From the NCBI GenBank assembly GCA_009704065.1, contig WLEX01000064.1, positions 1 to 6,897 on the forward strand: DNA of 6,897 nt. The letters run 5' to 3'. This DNA is from Actinomycetota bacterium. Its GTDB lineage: Bacteria; Actinomycetota; Acidimicrobiia; Acidimicrobiales; Ilumatobacteraceae. Of this stretch, positions 1 through 4,945 are shown one piece after another. Within the stretch, counting starts at the first letter, position 1, and every line of letters begins with the position of its first letter. The notes beneath the pieces were generated by a model. The model saw nothing but the letters and a program-made list of their open reading frames with translations, was not told where the DNA came from and ran no database searches. The translations under genes were made by a program, and so were the position numbers.

Positions 1-125
1 AGTACTGCTTCGCCTGTGTGTTTACATTTCACAACAAAAACATTGTTGGCATACGGCCCAACTACAACACGATGTACTTCGAGGCGATGATCGAAATAAT
101 GCAATGTTCCGAGCGGGCTGGCCAT
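1..125 (-). CDS. N-terminal fragment of a probable MBL-fold metallo-hydrolase (runs off left edge)
   Basis: An open frame starts with ATG at 125-123 and stays open to the window edge (41 codons plus 2 bases). The translation begins MASPLGTLHYFDHRLEVHR and continues with VVVGPYANNVFVV (residues 20-32) and HTGEAV (36-41). The pattern V-x-V-G-P-x-x-N-N-V-F-V-V followed about 7 residues later by T-G-E-A-V resembles the first two beta strands of metallo-beta-lactamase-fold hydrolases, normally followed by L-I-D. The HxHxDH metal-binding motif would lie outside the window, so neither the family nor an activity can be confirmed. The start lies 4 bases after the vapC stop on the same strand, which suggests co-transcription or translational coupling with vapBC. 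The frame could extend upstream into vapC, but this ATG is the natural start. That it is coding is fairly sure; the family is moderately sure. Confidence 0.6.
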   Translation of the reverse strand, partial: MASPLGTLHYFDHRLEVHRVVVGPYANNVFVVKCKHTGEAV

Positions 126-129
126 GTGT

Positions 130-534
130 CTAGCCTGACACAACCTCGAACCCGAGAGAGAGGGCTACGGGTATTTGTGATGCATCGAAAGTCACAAAGT
201 GCACAGGTGCAGGTAGGCGAGTGGCAGCAGCAAGGTGCAGCGCAGCCGATACTCCGACTGGTTGTGATTGGCAGAGCGATGTGGCCTCGTCGAGTAACGC
301 CTGATCAACAGGGACAACATGCAAGAAATCCCAGGTGTGGCGCACCATGTCTTCTAGATGCCGAGATAACACCTCTTCATCGGTGAGACGCGATGCAGCG
401 GCGATTGCTTCGCTCAGTGCAATGGCGCACGCCACCCACGTGGTGTCTGATTGCAAGGCGTCGGTCACGATGTCGCGTTGAGGCCCATCGACATGAAGCG
501 CAAGGAGCGCACTGGCATCGAGAACAACTGTCAT
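130..534 (-). CDS. vapC: PIN-domain toxin, VapC family (134 aa), possibly active-site defective
   Basis: PIN-domain proteins of type II toxin-antitoxin systems are Mg/Mn-dependent ribonucleases that cut tRNA or rRNA when the antitoxin is lost. The 134 residues match the usual VapC length. Visible landmarks are the N-terminal VVLDASALLALH strand with D6, E42 in ALSEAIAAA, the ALHLAAA helix (98-104), and D117 in HFVTFDAS. In typical VapC proteins an Asp sits just before the ALHLA helix (as in SLDALHLA); here the sequence is VSAALHLAAA, with Ala at position 97 (codon GCT, 244-246). The toxin may therefore be weakened or inactive. The start is ATG 534-532, which overlaps the vapB stop as ATGA. 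A longer in-frame start at 606 would lie inside vapB and lacks PIN-like sequence. Family call is confident; activity is doubtful. Confidence 0.9.
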   Translation of the reverse strand: MTVVLDASALLALHVDGPQRDIVTDALQSDTTWVACAIALSEAIAAASRLTDEEVLSRHLEDMVRHTWDFLHVVPVDQALLDEATSLCQSQPVGVSAALHLAAATRLPAPVHFVTFDASQIPVALSLGFEVVSG

Positions 535-806
535 ATGCGTATTTGGTGCAGTGCACGGTCGACGCGAGCGCCGGTGTACAAGGTGAGTGGCTCGCTCGGA
601 ACCCAATCGCCTCGGCGGCGCGGTGGAAGCACGGTGCCGCGAGCTACAAGATCGGCAATGGTGATGCCGGCATAGTCGGACCCCATGTTCGACAGTTGGG
701 CCACGGGGGCGCCATCGACCGTGACCACCACTCGTTCACCCATTTGGGCTCGACGTATATATGTGGCAAGTGCCGAGCGGAATTCGCGCATACCAATAAC
801 AGCCAT
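531..806 (-). CDS. vapB: Phd/YefM-family antitoxin (91 aa) partnering VapC
   Basis: This is a small antitoxin that should bind and neutralise the PIN toxin and repress its own promoter as a DNA-binding dimer. Residues 1-38, MAVIGMREFRSALATYIRR followed by a GERVVVTVDGAPVAQL segment, are the typical Phd/YefM fold: a V-x-x-R-E-F/L-R-x-x-L-x-x-Y start and a beta-hairpin ending in a P-V-A-x-L turn. The C-terminal part (about 45-91), with ITIADLVARG and a basic PPRRRGDW stretch, would be the flexible toxin-binding tail. It ends in TGA overlapping the vapC ATG by 4 bases, the standard antitoxin-first order. The start is ATG 806-804; there is no Shine-Dalgarno sequence, but a -10-like hexamer lies 6 bases upstream, suggesting a leaderless transcript. 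The palindromic site just upstream fits autoregulation. VapB is used here for the antitoxin of a PIN toxin; the fold itself is Phd/YefM-like. Confidence 0.9.
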   Translation of the reverse strand: MAVIGMREFRSALATYIRRAQMGERVVVTVDGAPVAQLSNMGSDYAGITIADLVARGTVLPPRRRGDWVPSEPLTLYTGARVDRALHQIRI

Positions 807-812
807 GGGGTA

Positions 813-841
813 AGGCTAGCGGGTGTGTACACCCATGTACA
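813..841 (-). promoter_or_regulatory. Predicted leaderless vapBC promoter
   Basis: Reading toward vapB, TGTACA (841-836) lies exactly 17 bp before TAGCCT (818-813), which lies 6 bases before the ATG at 806. TGTACA matches the -35 consensus TTGACA at 4 of 6 positions and TAGCCT fits TANNNT. Transcription would start at or next to the A of the start codon. The -35 hexamer is also half of the operator palindrome, so repressor binding should block RNA polymerase directly. This is predicted from spacing and sequence only. Confidence 0.55.
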
Positions 842-845
842 CACC
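822..845. promoter_or_regulatory. Inverted-repeat operator with two TGTACA cores
   Basis: Two perfect 10-bp arms, GGTGTGTACA (822-831) and TGTACACACC (836-845), flank a 4-base spacer CCCA. Each arm holds the self-complementary core TGTACA, at 826-831 and 836-841, one helical turn (10 bp) apart. The first core sits in the longer palindrome GTGTACAC (825-832). Known E. coli YefM operators also use a longer and a shorter palindrome with TGTACA cores. The site lies in the 80-bp gap between vapB and the divergent acyl-CoA dehydrogenase gene and overlaps the predicted vapBC promoter, so it is the probable autoregulatory site of the toxin-antitoxin pair. Confidence 0.75.
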
Positions 846-874
846 TCGATTAGCGCGACCATGTTGGGGCGTTA

Positions 875-880
875 CAGAAT
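875..880 (+). promoter_or_regulatory. -10-like element of the acyl-CoA dehydrogenase gene
   Basis: CAGAAT matches TATAAT at 4 of 6 positions and ends 6 bases before the ATG at 887. No Shine-Dalgarno sequence is present before this start and no good -35 element is visible. The placement suggests a leaderless mRNA, but the element alone is weak. Confidence 0.35.
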
Positions 881-886
881 GAATAC

Positions 887-2002
887 ATGAATTTTGCATT
901 TAGTGAAGAACAAGAAGAACTCCGCAAGATGGTGCGCTCGTTCCTTGAGGCCAAGTCCTCAGAGACCGCAGTGCGCGAGCAGATGGAGACAGAGAACGGT
1001 TACGACGCAGCAGTGTGGTCGCAAATGGCCGGCGAAATGGCGTTGCAAGGTCTTGCAATTCCAGAAGAATTCGGTGGACAAGGTTTCTCGTTCATCGAAC
1101 TCGGCGTCGTGCTCGAAGAAATGGGTCGCGCATTGTTGTGTGCTCCGTACTTCTCGAGCGTTGTCCTTGCAGCAAACGCGTTGTTGCAGTCAGGTGACGA
1201 AGCAGCAAAGAAGGCATACCTTCCAGGCATCGCAAGTGGCGAGACCATTGCAACACTTGCAACCACCGAGCCATCAGGCCGTTGGGACGAAGCAGGCATC
1301 ACCATCGAAGCAAAGGGTTCCGGATCAGATTTCACCATCAACGGAACAAAGAGCTTCGTACTTGATGGCCACACAGCAAACCTCATCATCGTTGCTGCTC
1401 GCACAGCAAAAGGTGTGAGCTTGTTCGCAGTCGATGGCAAGGCATCAGGCCTCACTCGCACAGCATTGTCCACCATGGACCAGACACGTAAGCAAGCAAA
1501 GCTTGAGTTCAACAACACTCCTGCAAAGCTCATCGGTGCTGAAGGCGCCGGCGGTGCAATCTTGTCGAAGGTGAACGATCTTGCAGTTGTTGCTCTTGCA
1601 GCAGAACAAGTGGGCGGCGCTCAAAAAGTTCTCGAAATGGCAGTGCAGTACGCAAAGGACCGCATCCAGTTCGGTCGCCCCATCGGTTCATTCCAGGCAA
1701 TCAAGCACAAGTGTGCAGACATGTTGCTCGAAGTTGAGTCAGCAAAGTCAGCTGCTTACTACGGCATGTGGTGTGCAGCAGAAATGAATGACGAGCTTCC
1801 ATCTGTTGCATCACTTGCTAAGGCATATTGCTCAGAGGCATACTTCCACGCAGCTGCTGAAAACATTCAGATTCACGGCGGTATTGGTTTCACCTGGGAA
1901 CACCCAGCACACCTTTACTTCAAGCGTGCAAAGTCAAGCGAACTTATTTTCGGTGACCCCACCTACCACCGCGAGCTTCTTGCTCAGCGCATCGGTATCT
2001 GA
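887..2002 (+). CDS. Acyl-CoA dehydrogenase family protein (371 aa)
   Basis: This FAD-dependent enzyme family introduces an alpha,beta double bond into acyl-CoA thioesters in beta-oxidation or in degradation of branched, aromatic or steroid side chains. Domain order is complete: an N-terminal helical domain from FSEEQEELRKMVRSFL (5-20) through GLAIPEEFGGQGFSF (55-69) and LEEMGRAL (76-83), a middle beta domain starting at ATTEPSG (125-131) with INGTKSFV (151-158), and a C-terminal helical domain with RIQFGRPIGSFQA (259-271) and the FAD/dimer motif IQIHGGIGFTWEH (327-339). The catalytic Glu of medium-chain enzymes (IYEGT) is replaced: here it is IFGDP, with G356-D357. E240 in LAAEQVGG is a nearby acid but its role is unknown. 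Such variants are common among actinobacterial FadE-like proteins, some of which work as heteromeric pairs. No thiolase, hydratase or second dehydrogenase is beside it. About three quarters of its Ala codons are GCA, suggesting strong expression. The gene ends in a strong terminator, so it is probably monocistronic. Substrate is unknown. Confidence 0.95.
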   Translation: MNFAFSEEQEELRKMVRSFLEAKSSETAVREQMETENGYDAAVWSQMAGEMALQGLAIPEEFGGQGFSFIELGVVLEEMGRALLCAPYFSSVVLAANALLQSGDEAAKKAYLPGIASGETIATLATTEPSGRWDEAGITIEAKGSGSDFTINGTKSFVLDGHTANLIIVAARTAKGVSLFAVDGKASGLTRTALSTMDQTRKQAKLEFNNTPAKLIGAEGAGGAILSKVNDLAVVALAAEQVGGAQKVLEMAVQYAKDRIQFGRPIGSFQAIKHKCADMLLEVESAKSAAYYGMWCAAEMNDELPSVASLAKAYCSEAYFHAAAENIQIHGGIGFTWEHPAHLYFKRAKSSELIFGDPTYHRELLAQRIGI

Positions 2003-2024
2003 TCACCGTCTGATACAGACTCCG

Positions 2025-2061
2025 AAAGAACCCGGGCCTTGTGCCCGGGTTCTTTTATTTT
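2025..2061 (+). terminator. Rho-independent terminator after the acyl-CoA dehydrogenase gene
   Basis: A 13-bp perfect stem pairs AAAGAACCCGGGC (2025-2037) with GCCCGGGTTCTTT (2043-2055) across a 5-base loop CTTGT, followed by a T-rich run to 2061. It starts 23 bases after the stop at 2002. The GC-rich core and T tract are classic. The A-rich left flank means it could also work weakly on the other strand, but no gene converges on it. Confidence 0.93.
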
Positions 2062-2086
2062 CAGAGATCTTGCGTCAATCTTCGTG

Positions 2087-2092
2087 TAGTAC
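2087..2092 (+). promoter_or_regulatory. -10-like element of the metallophosphoesterase gene
   Basis: TAGTAC ends 9 bases before the ATG at 2102, in the gap after the terminator at 2025-2061. There is no Shine-Dalgarno sequence, and TTGCGT at 2070-2075 is too close (11 bp) to serve as a standard -35. A new promoter must lie in 2062-2101 because of the terminator; this hexamer is the best candidate. Confidence 0.35.
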
Positions 2093-2101
2093 CTTGCGCC
2101 T

Positions 2102-2887
2102 ATGGCTCGCACCGTTATCGCACAAATTTCTGACCCTCACATCGTGGGGCCGGGAGATGAATTATTCGAAGGTTCGGATCCTGTCGGCAATCTCACAAAA
2201 GCGCTGTTGCATGCTTCACAACGCACACAACATGTTTTGATTACTGGCGATTGTGTAGCACGCGCCGGCACCGATAACGAATACAAAGGTTTCTCCGATG
2301 TTCTTGCGGCAACCGGAGTCGATGTACACCTGTGCGCCGGCAACCACGACGAATCGGTGAAGATGCAGAGCCTGTATTCATTGCCATCGCGCAATGGTCG
2401 GCTCGATTACACAATTGATGTTCCCCAAGGAAAAGTTGTAGTCATGGATTCAGCCCGCCTTGGTCGTGGAGATGGTGCGCTCGATAAAGATCAATTGGAG
2501 TGGCTCGATACCGAATTATCTGATGGCGCACCCGCGCTCATTGCTATGCATCACCCGTGTTTTGCTACCGGTGGACCTGCACTCGATTCGGTGCGGCTCG
2601 ATAATGATTCCATCGCAGGGTTAACCGAGGTCGTTCAACGACATCATGTGATGGCAGTTGTGAGCGGACACGCTCACATGACAATCTCGGCTCCGTTTGC
2701 AGGCACCACTGCCTATATCTGCCCGTCTGTGGCCTATGAATTTGATTTCAAAGGACGTGATCTCATTCATCGTCCAGGGTTGCCGCAATACATGCAGTAC
2801 TCGTGGGGACCTGGTGGTTCTGCATTTATGGCTCGTCTTGTGACAGTTGCTCCGGACGATCACTGGTTTGTGATGGAGAGCTTCTAA
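2102..2887 (+). CDS. Class III metallophosphoesterase, CpdA/GpdQ-like phosphodiesterase (261 aa)
   Basis: This is a cytoplasmic binuclear metal phosphoesterase; the closest characterised types are CpdA (3',5'-cAMP phosphodiesterase) and GpdQ (glycerophosphodiesterase). All expected ligands are visible in order: D11 and H13 (ISDPH), D50 (TGD), N81-H82 (GNHD), H150 (MHHP), and H190 and H192 (GHAH). The spacing closely follows GpdQ (D8, H10, D50, N80, H156, H195, H197). The motif usually written GDxxD is GDCVA here, lacking the second Asp, which is not a metal ligand in GpdQ. Length is typical of the family, and there is no signal peptide or membrane segment. It follows a strong terminator and is followed after 22 bases by a small membrane protein gene with its own -10-like hexamer. 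The true substrate (cyclic nucleotide, glycerophosphodiester or other) cannot be told from sequence. Confidence 0.93.
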   Translation: MARTVIAQISDPHIVGPGDELFEGSDPVGNLTKALLHASQRTQHVLITGDCVARAGTDNEYKGFSDVLAATGVDVHLCAGNHDESVKMQSLYSLPSRNGRLDYTIDVPQGKVVVMDSARLGRGDGALDKDQLEWLDTELSDGAPALIAMHHPCFATGGPALDSVRLDNDSIAGLTEVVQRHHVMAVVSGHAHMTISAPFAGTTAYICPSVAYEFDFKGRDLIHRPGLPQYMQYSWGPGGSAFMARLVTVAPDDHWFVMESF

Positions 2888-2897
2888 CTCTGTCTCG

Positions 2898-2903
2898 TAG
2901 GCT
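2898..2903 (+). promoter_or_regulatory. -10-like element of the 150-aa membrane protein gene
   Basis: TAGGCT fits TANNNT and ends 6 bases before the ATG at 2910, all inside the 22-base gap after the phosphoesterase stop. There is no good Shine-Dalgarno sequence. Readthrough from the upstream gene is equally possible, since no terminator separates them. Confidence 0.35.
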
Positions 2904-2909
2904 GGCACT

Positions 2910-3362
2910 ATGCCTGCTATCACCATTGTGTTTGCCATCGTTTCAGCACTCGTGGTCTTTGCGATGGCAGGCGCTGTAGTGGGGCGAGAAGCGCACCGCC
3001 TCGATGCAGTAGCACCGCGAGTTATTTACGACATCGACCAAGCAGTGGAATTTGTTGCCGATGCCATGCCTGCCAATACACAAGCACGACTCACTCTTGC
3101 TGAATTGCGGGAGTTGTTATTGGCCCATTTGGCATGGATGGATGAACGCAAGTTATTGCCACTCGACGTCACCGACAGAGTGCAAGATATTTCAACGCCA
3201 GTAGTTGTAGATGAAGATACGTTGGCAGCGCATTTGTTGGCGCAAGCTGCAAAACGTGGTGTACAGATACTCGACGATGTCGACGTTGTACACGTTGCCG
3301 ATGCGCACCTTGCATATTTTGCAGCTATTGGCGCAGTGGGGCCGAAGGCCGACACCATTTAA
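2910..3362 (+). CDS. Small membrane-anchored protein of unknown function (150 aa)
   Basis: I do not recognise a named domain. Residues 3-24 form one strongly hydrophobic helix (AITIVFAIVSALVVFAMAGA and on), followed directly by basic residues (GREAHR), so by the positive-inside rule the rest of the protein should face the cytoplasm. There is no cleavage site or lipobox. The soluble part contains YDIDQAVEFVADAMP (40-54), a helical LTLAELRELLLAHLAWMDER segment (62-81), a strand-like STPVVVDEDTLAAHLL (94-109) and an acidic DDVDVVHVADAHLAYFAAIGAVG stretch near the C-terminus. The regular, well-formed helices and strong coding character argue for a real conserved protein. It lies 22 bases after the metallophosphoesterase, and its stop overlaps the stop of the converging isomerase-like gene. 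A role as a membrane tether or partner of the phosphoesterase is possible but only a guess. Confidence 0.85.
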   Translation: MPAITIVFAIVSALVVFAMAGAVVGREAHRLDAVAPRVIYDIDQAVEFVADAMPANTQARLTLAELRELLLAHLAWMDERKLLPLDVTDRVQDISTPVVVDEDTLAAHLLAQAAKRGVQILDDVDVVHVADAHLAYFAAIGAVGPKADTI

Positions 3363-3364
3363 AT
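3357..3364. other. Palindrome holding both stop codons of two converging genes
   Basis: ATTTAAAT is a perfect 8-bp palindrome. Read on the plus strand it gives Ile-stop (ATT TAA) for the 150-aa protein, and read on the minus strand it gives Ile-stop for the isomerase-like protein. The two coding regions overlap by 4 bases (3359-3362). No hairpin terminator is present at this junction, so the two transcripts probably overlap as antisense. Confidence 0.9.
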
Positions 3365-4165
3365 CATCATGTTGAATTGCGACACTACGCGTGTTGCAAG
3401 TTCGGTATCTCCGGTAACGGAAATTGCAGTGCCGAGTTCGGTGTTGCTCGCACGCCCTGTTGCTAATTGCAGAAAAGTGTCTGAATCCATGCTGACAGTG
3501 GTGAGAACTGACGCTGGTACATCGGAAACAATCTGCGCGCGACCATCAATGATGGTGGTGGCAATAGTTCGTTGAACTGGGCCGGTTATAACAATCACTA
3601 CTGTGCCGCCTTCGGGAGTACCAGCACGCTTACCCACCACAATGGGGATAGTACGGATGAGTCGGTCGATGGTGTGGCCAGCACCTGGGCCGTCTTGGTT
3701 GCCCGGCATACCTACGGTGCGACGCATGTCTTGTTCGTGAATCCAACAATCGAGAACACGAATATGTAGGAAGTCGGCCAAGGTGCCAGGGCCGGTGGGG
3801 GTGAATGATTCTTGAGCGAAGTATGCATCGTCGCCGTTACGCAATGTGGTCACCCGTAACTCCAAGAGTTCGTTCCATTCGGCAAGTACTTCGGCACCAC
3901 TACGACCGCGACGAGAATCGACATCATGTTCGTTCATCTCGCCAATGGGATTTTTAACATGAGAAAGATCGGAGGCTTGGTGATCGGAACGTTCGATACC
4001 TTGCATGCCTGCTTCAGTGCCCACAATGTGCGACAGGTTGTCTTGCACGGTCCAGTGCGGTAACTGCGATGCGGTTTTCCATTGCGCTTCGGTGAGAGAA
4101 GCACAAAAAGTACTGAGGGAACGCCAAGTGTGTTCGAGTTTGTCGTTGGTGTCTGTAGGGATCAT
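3359..4165 (-). CDS. Maleylpyruvate isomerase family, probably mycothiol-dependent protein (268 aa)
   Basis: Members of this family pair an N-terminal DinB-like four-helix metal-binding domain with a smaller C-terminal mycothiol-binding domain; the founding enzyme isomerises maleylpyruvate using mycothiol. Here the N-terminal domain shows the family signature SLTEAQWKTASQLPHWTVQD with H46 in NLSHIVGTE, and later VLDCWIHEQDMRR with D139 and H143. H46, D139 and H143 occupy the spacing of the His, Glu, His zinc ligands known from the Corynebacterium enzyme (D in place of E, an inference). The C-terminal part (about 170-268) is beta-rich. The start ATG 4165-4163 lies 10 bases after the stop of the DsbA-like gene, with a purine-rich AGAGAGAA ribosome-binding stretch between. 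It shares an operon with that gene, which is also of a mycothiol-using type. Maleylpyruvate itself may not be the substrate, because no gentisate-pathway gene is nearby. Confidence 0.88.
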   Translation of the reverse strand: MIPTDTNDKLEHTWRSLSTFCASLTEAQWKTASQLPHWTVQDNLSHIVGTEAGMQGIERSDHQASDLSHVKNPIGEMNEHDVDSRRGRSGAEVLAEWNELLELRVTTLRNGDDAYFAQESFTPTGPGTLADFLHIRVLDCWIHEQDMRRTVGMPGNQDGPGAGHTIDRLIRTIPIVVGKRAGTPEGGTVVIVITGPVQRTIATTIIDGRAQIVSDVPASVLTTVSMDSDTFLQLATGRASNTELGTAISVTGDTELATRVVSQFNMMI

Positions 4166-4167
4166 GA

Positions 4168-4175
4168 TTCTCTCT
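4168..4175 (-). promoter_or_regulatory. Ribosome-binding stretch of the isomerase-like gene
   Basis: AGAGAGAA lies between the DsbA-like stop (TAG, 4178-4176) and the ATG at 4165. It is a partial Shine-Dalgarno match and is the only purine-rich leader in the window, which fits an internal operon gene that cannot be leaderless. Confidence 0.45.
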
Positions 4176-4862
4176 CTAGCGTGCGGGGTTTTGAATAGTG
4201 CGCCACTGGCGACCTTCGAGATACGGCGTAAAAATTGTGCCGATCATCTTCATGTCGTCGTCGGTCTTTGGGGTTTTGATTTCAAACAAGCCGGGGAATT
4301 TGCTGTAACCAAGAGTGATATCCCATAACTCGCGGGCTTTTTCTGCGGTTGGTGCTGGTAGCACCACAGGACCAAATACAGCGCGTCCTCCTGGGATAGT
4401 GATGATGGGTACTCCGAAACCGGCAAGTTGTTCGGTGGCATATTTGTGATCATTCAATACATCGTCGTGCGTGGTGGGATCTGCCAAAGCTGCATCCCAT
4501 GCTTCGGTAGGTAGACCGGCGTCTGCCATGAGTTGCAATGCAACTTCGCGGTCATAAAAACGTTGCCCGTTGATGTGCAGTGCTTCGCCACAAATTTTGT
4601 AGAAGGTGCCACACCACTCGTTATTCTGGCGACGCAACCATGCTGCAACTCGCAACGGTGTCCATCCGTACGCAAAGTCGCGTTCGTATGGGTGTTTCTT
4701 GCCCTCTTCACGGTTGATCTCTTCAAGGCTGAAGAATCGCCAGGATATATCGAACCCAATCTGGGCCTGCACATCGCGTATCCATACCGAGGTTTGATAG
4801 GCGTAGGGGCACATGATGTCGAAAAAGAACTCGATGCTCGTGGGCTGTTCTGTTGAAGTCAT
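4176..4862 (-). CDS. DsbA-family thioredoxin-fold protein, Rv2466c-like (228 aa)
   Basis: The closest match I recognise is Mycobacterium tuberculosis Rv2466c, a mycothiol-dependent reductase that reduces nitro compounds and disulfides. Shared landmarks in order are FFFDIMCPYAYQTSVWI (12-28, active-site loop), the SLEEIN segment (45-50), YGWTPLRVA (65-73), an LHINGQ turn (95-100), LADAGLP-like LMADAGLPTE (111-120), the cis-Pro loop GVPIITI (150-156, P152), FGPVV (163-167), and the ending KARELWD with GYSKFPGLFEIK. The active site is CPYA: C18 is kept but the second Cys of the CPWC found in Rv2466c is absent, which would require a monothiol mechanism or loss of reductase activity. There is no signal peptide, so it is cytoplasmic. 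It is the first gene of an operon with the isomerase-like gene and is divergent from a TetR regulator 83 bases away. Confidence 0.9.
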   Translation of the reverse strand: MTSTEQPTSIEFFFDIMCPYAYQTSVWIRDVQAQIGFDISWRFFSLEEINREEGKKHPYERDFAYGWTPLRVAAWLRRQNNEWCGTFYKICGEALHINGQRFYDREVALQLMADAGLPTEAWDAALADPTTHDDVLNDHKYATEQLAGFGVPIITIPGGRAVFGPVVLPAPTAEKARELWDITLGYSKFPGLFEIKTPKTDDDMKMIGTIFTPYLEGRQWRTIQNPAR

Positions 4863-4868
4863 GCACGA

Positions 4869-4874
4869 AACTTA
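4869..4874 (-). promoter_or_regulatory. -10-like element of the DsbA-like/isomerase-like operon
   Basis: TAAGTT (read toward 4862) fits TANNNT and ends 6 bases before the ATG at 4862-4860. No Shine-Dalgarno sequence is present, so a leaderless start is likely. No convincing -35 lies 16-18 bp upstream, so an activator or an unusual sigma contact is possible. Confidence 0.45.
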
Positions 4875-4881
4875 CATCTGG

Positions 4882-4889
4882 TGTTAACA
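4882..4889. promoter_or_regulatory. Short palindrome between the divergent tetR and DsbA-like genes
   Basis: TGTTAACA is a perfect 8-bp palindrome, 7 bp upstream of the -10-like hexamer of the DsbA-like gene and inside the 83-base divergent promoter region. It is the only clear dyad in this gap and is a possible TetR operator core. TetR operators are usually longer, and the arms do not extend here. Confidence 0.25.
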
Positions 4890-4931
4890 ATTCTTCGGGT
4901 TGTAGGTAGTGGTTGGCTTAAGAAAAGTAAG

Positions 4932-4937
4932 TATTCT
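4932..4937 (+). promoter_or_regulatory. -10-like element of the tetR gene
   Basis: TATTCT matches TATAAT at 4 of 6 positions (TANNNT) and ends 8 bases before the ATG at 4946. TAAGTA at 4928-4933 is an alternative. There is no Shine-Dalgarno sequence. A leaderless transcript is likely. Confidence 0.45.
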
Positions 4938-4945
4938 CTATTGGT

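Noticed and set aside
535..606. Longer vapC start giving 24 more N-terminal residues
   Set aside because: The extension lies inside vapB in another frame and does not look like PIN sequence; the ATGA overlap at 534 is the standard antitoxin-toxin arrangement.
18..890. Long plus-strand open frames opposite vapBC (18-386 and 393-890)
   Set aside because: Their translations are rich in Arg, His and Gln with no recognisable motifs, whereas the minus strand gives clear antitoxin, toxin and MBL-like sequences.
1000..1533. Open frame of about 177 codons on the minus strand inside the acyl-CoA dehydrogenase gene
   Set aside because: It is antisense to a highly conserved coding region and has no motif or start context; it follows from codon bias of the real gene.
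2070..2095. Standard -35/-10 promoter TTGCGT ... TACCTT before the phosphoesterase gene
   Set aside because: The spacer would be only 14 bp (11 bp to TAGTAC), too short for a typical sigma-70 promoter.
1788..2240. Plus-strand frame spanning the end of the dehydrogenase gene, the terminator and the start of the phosphoesterase gene
   Set aside because: It runs through a strong terminator, and its product (Ser/Leu/His-rich) resembles no protein family.
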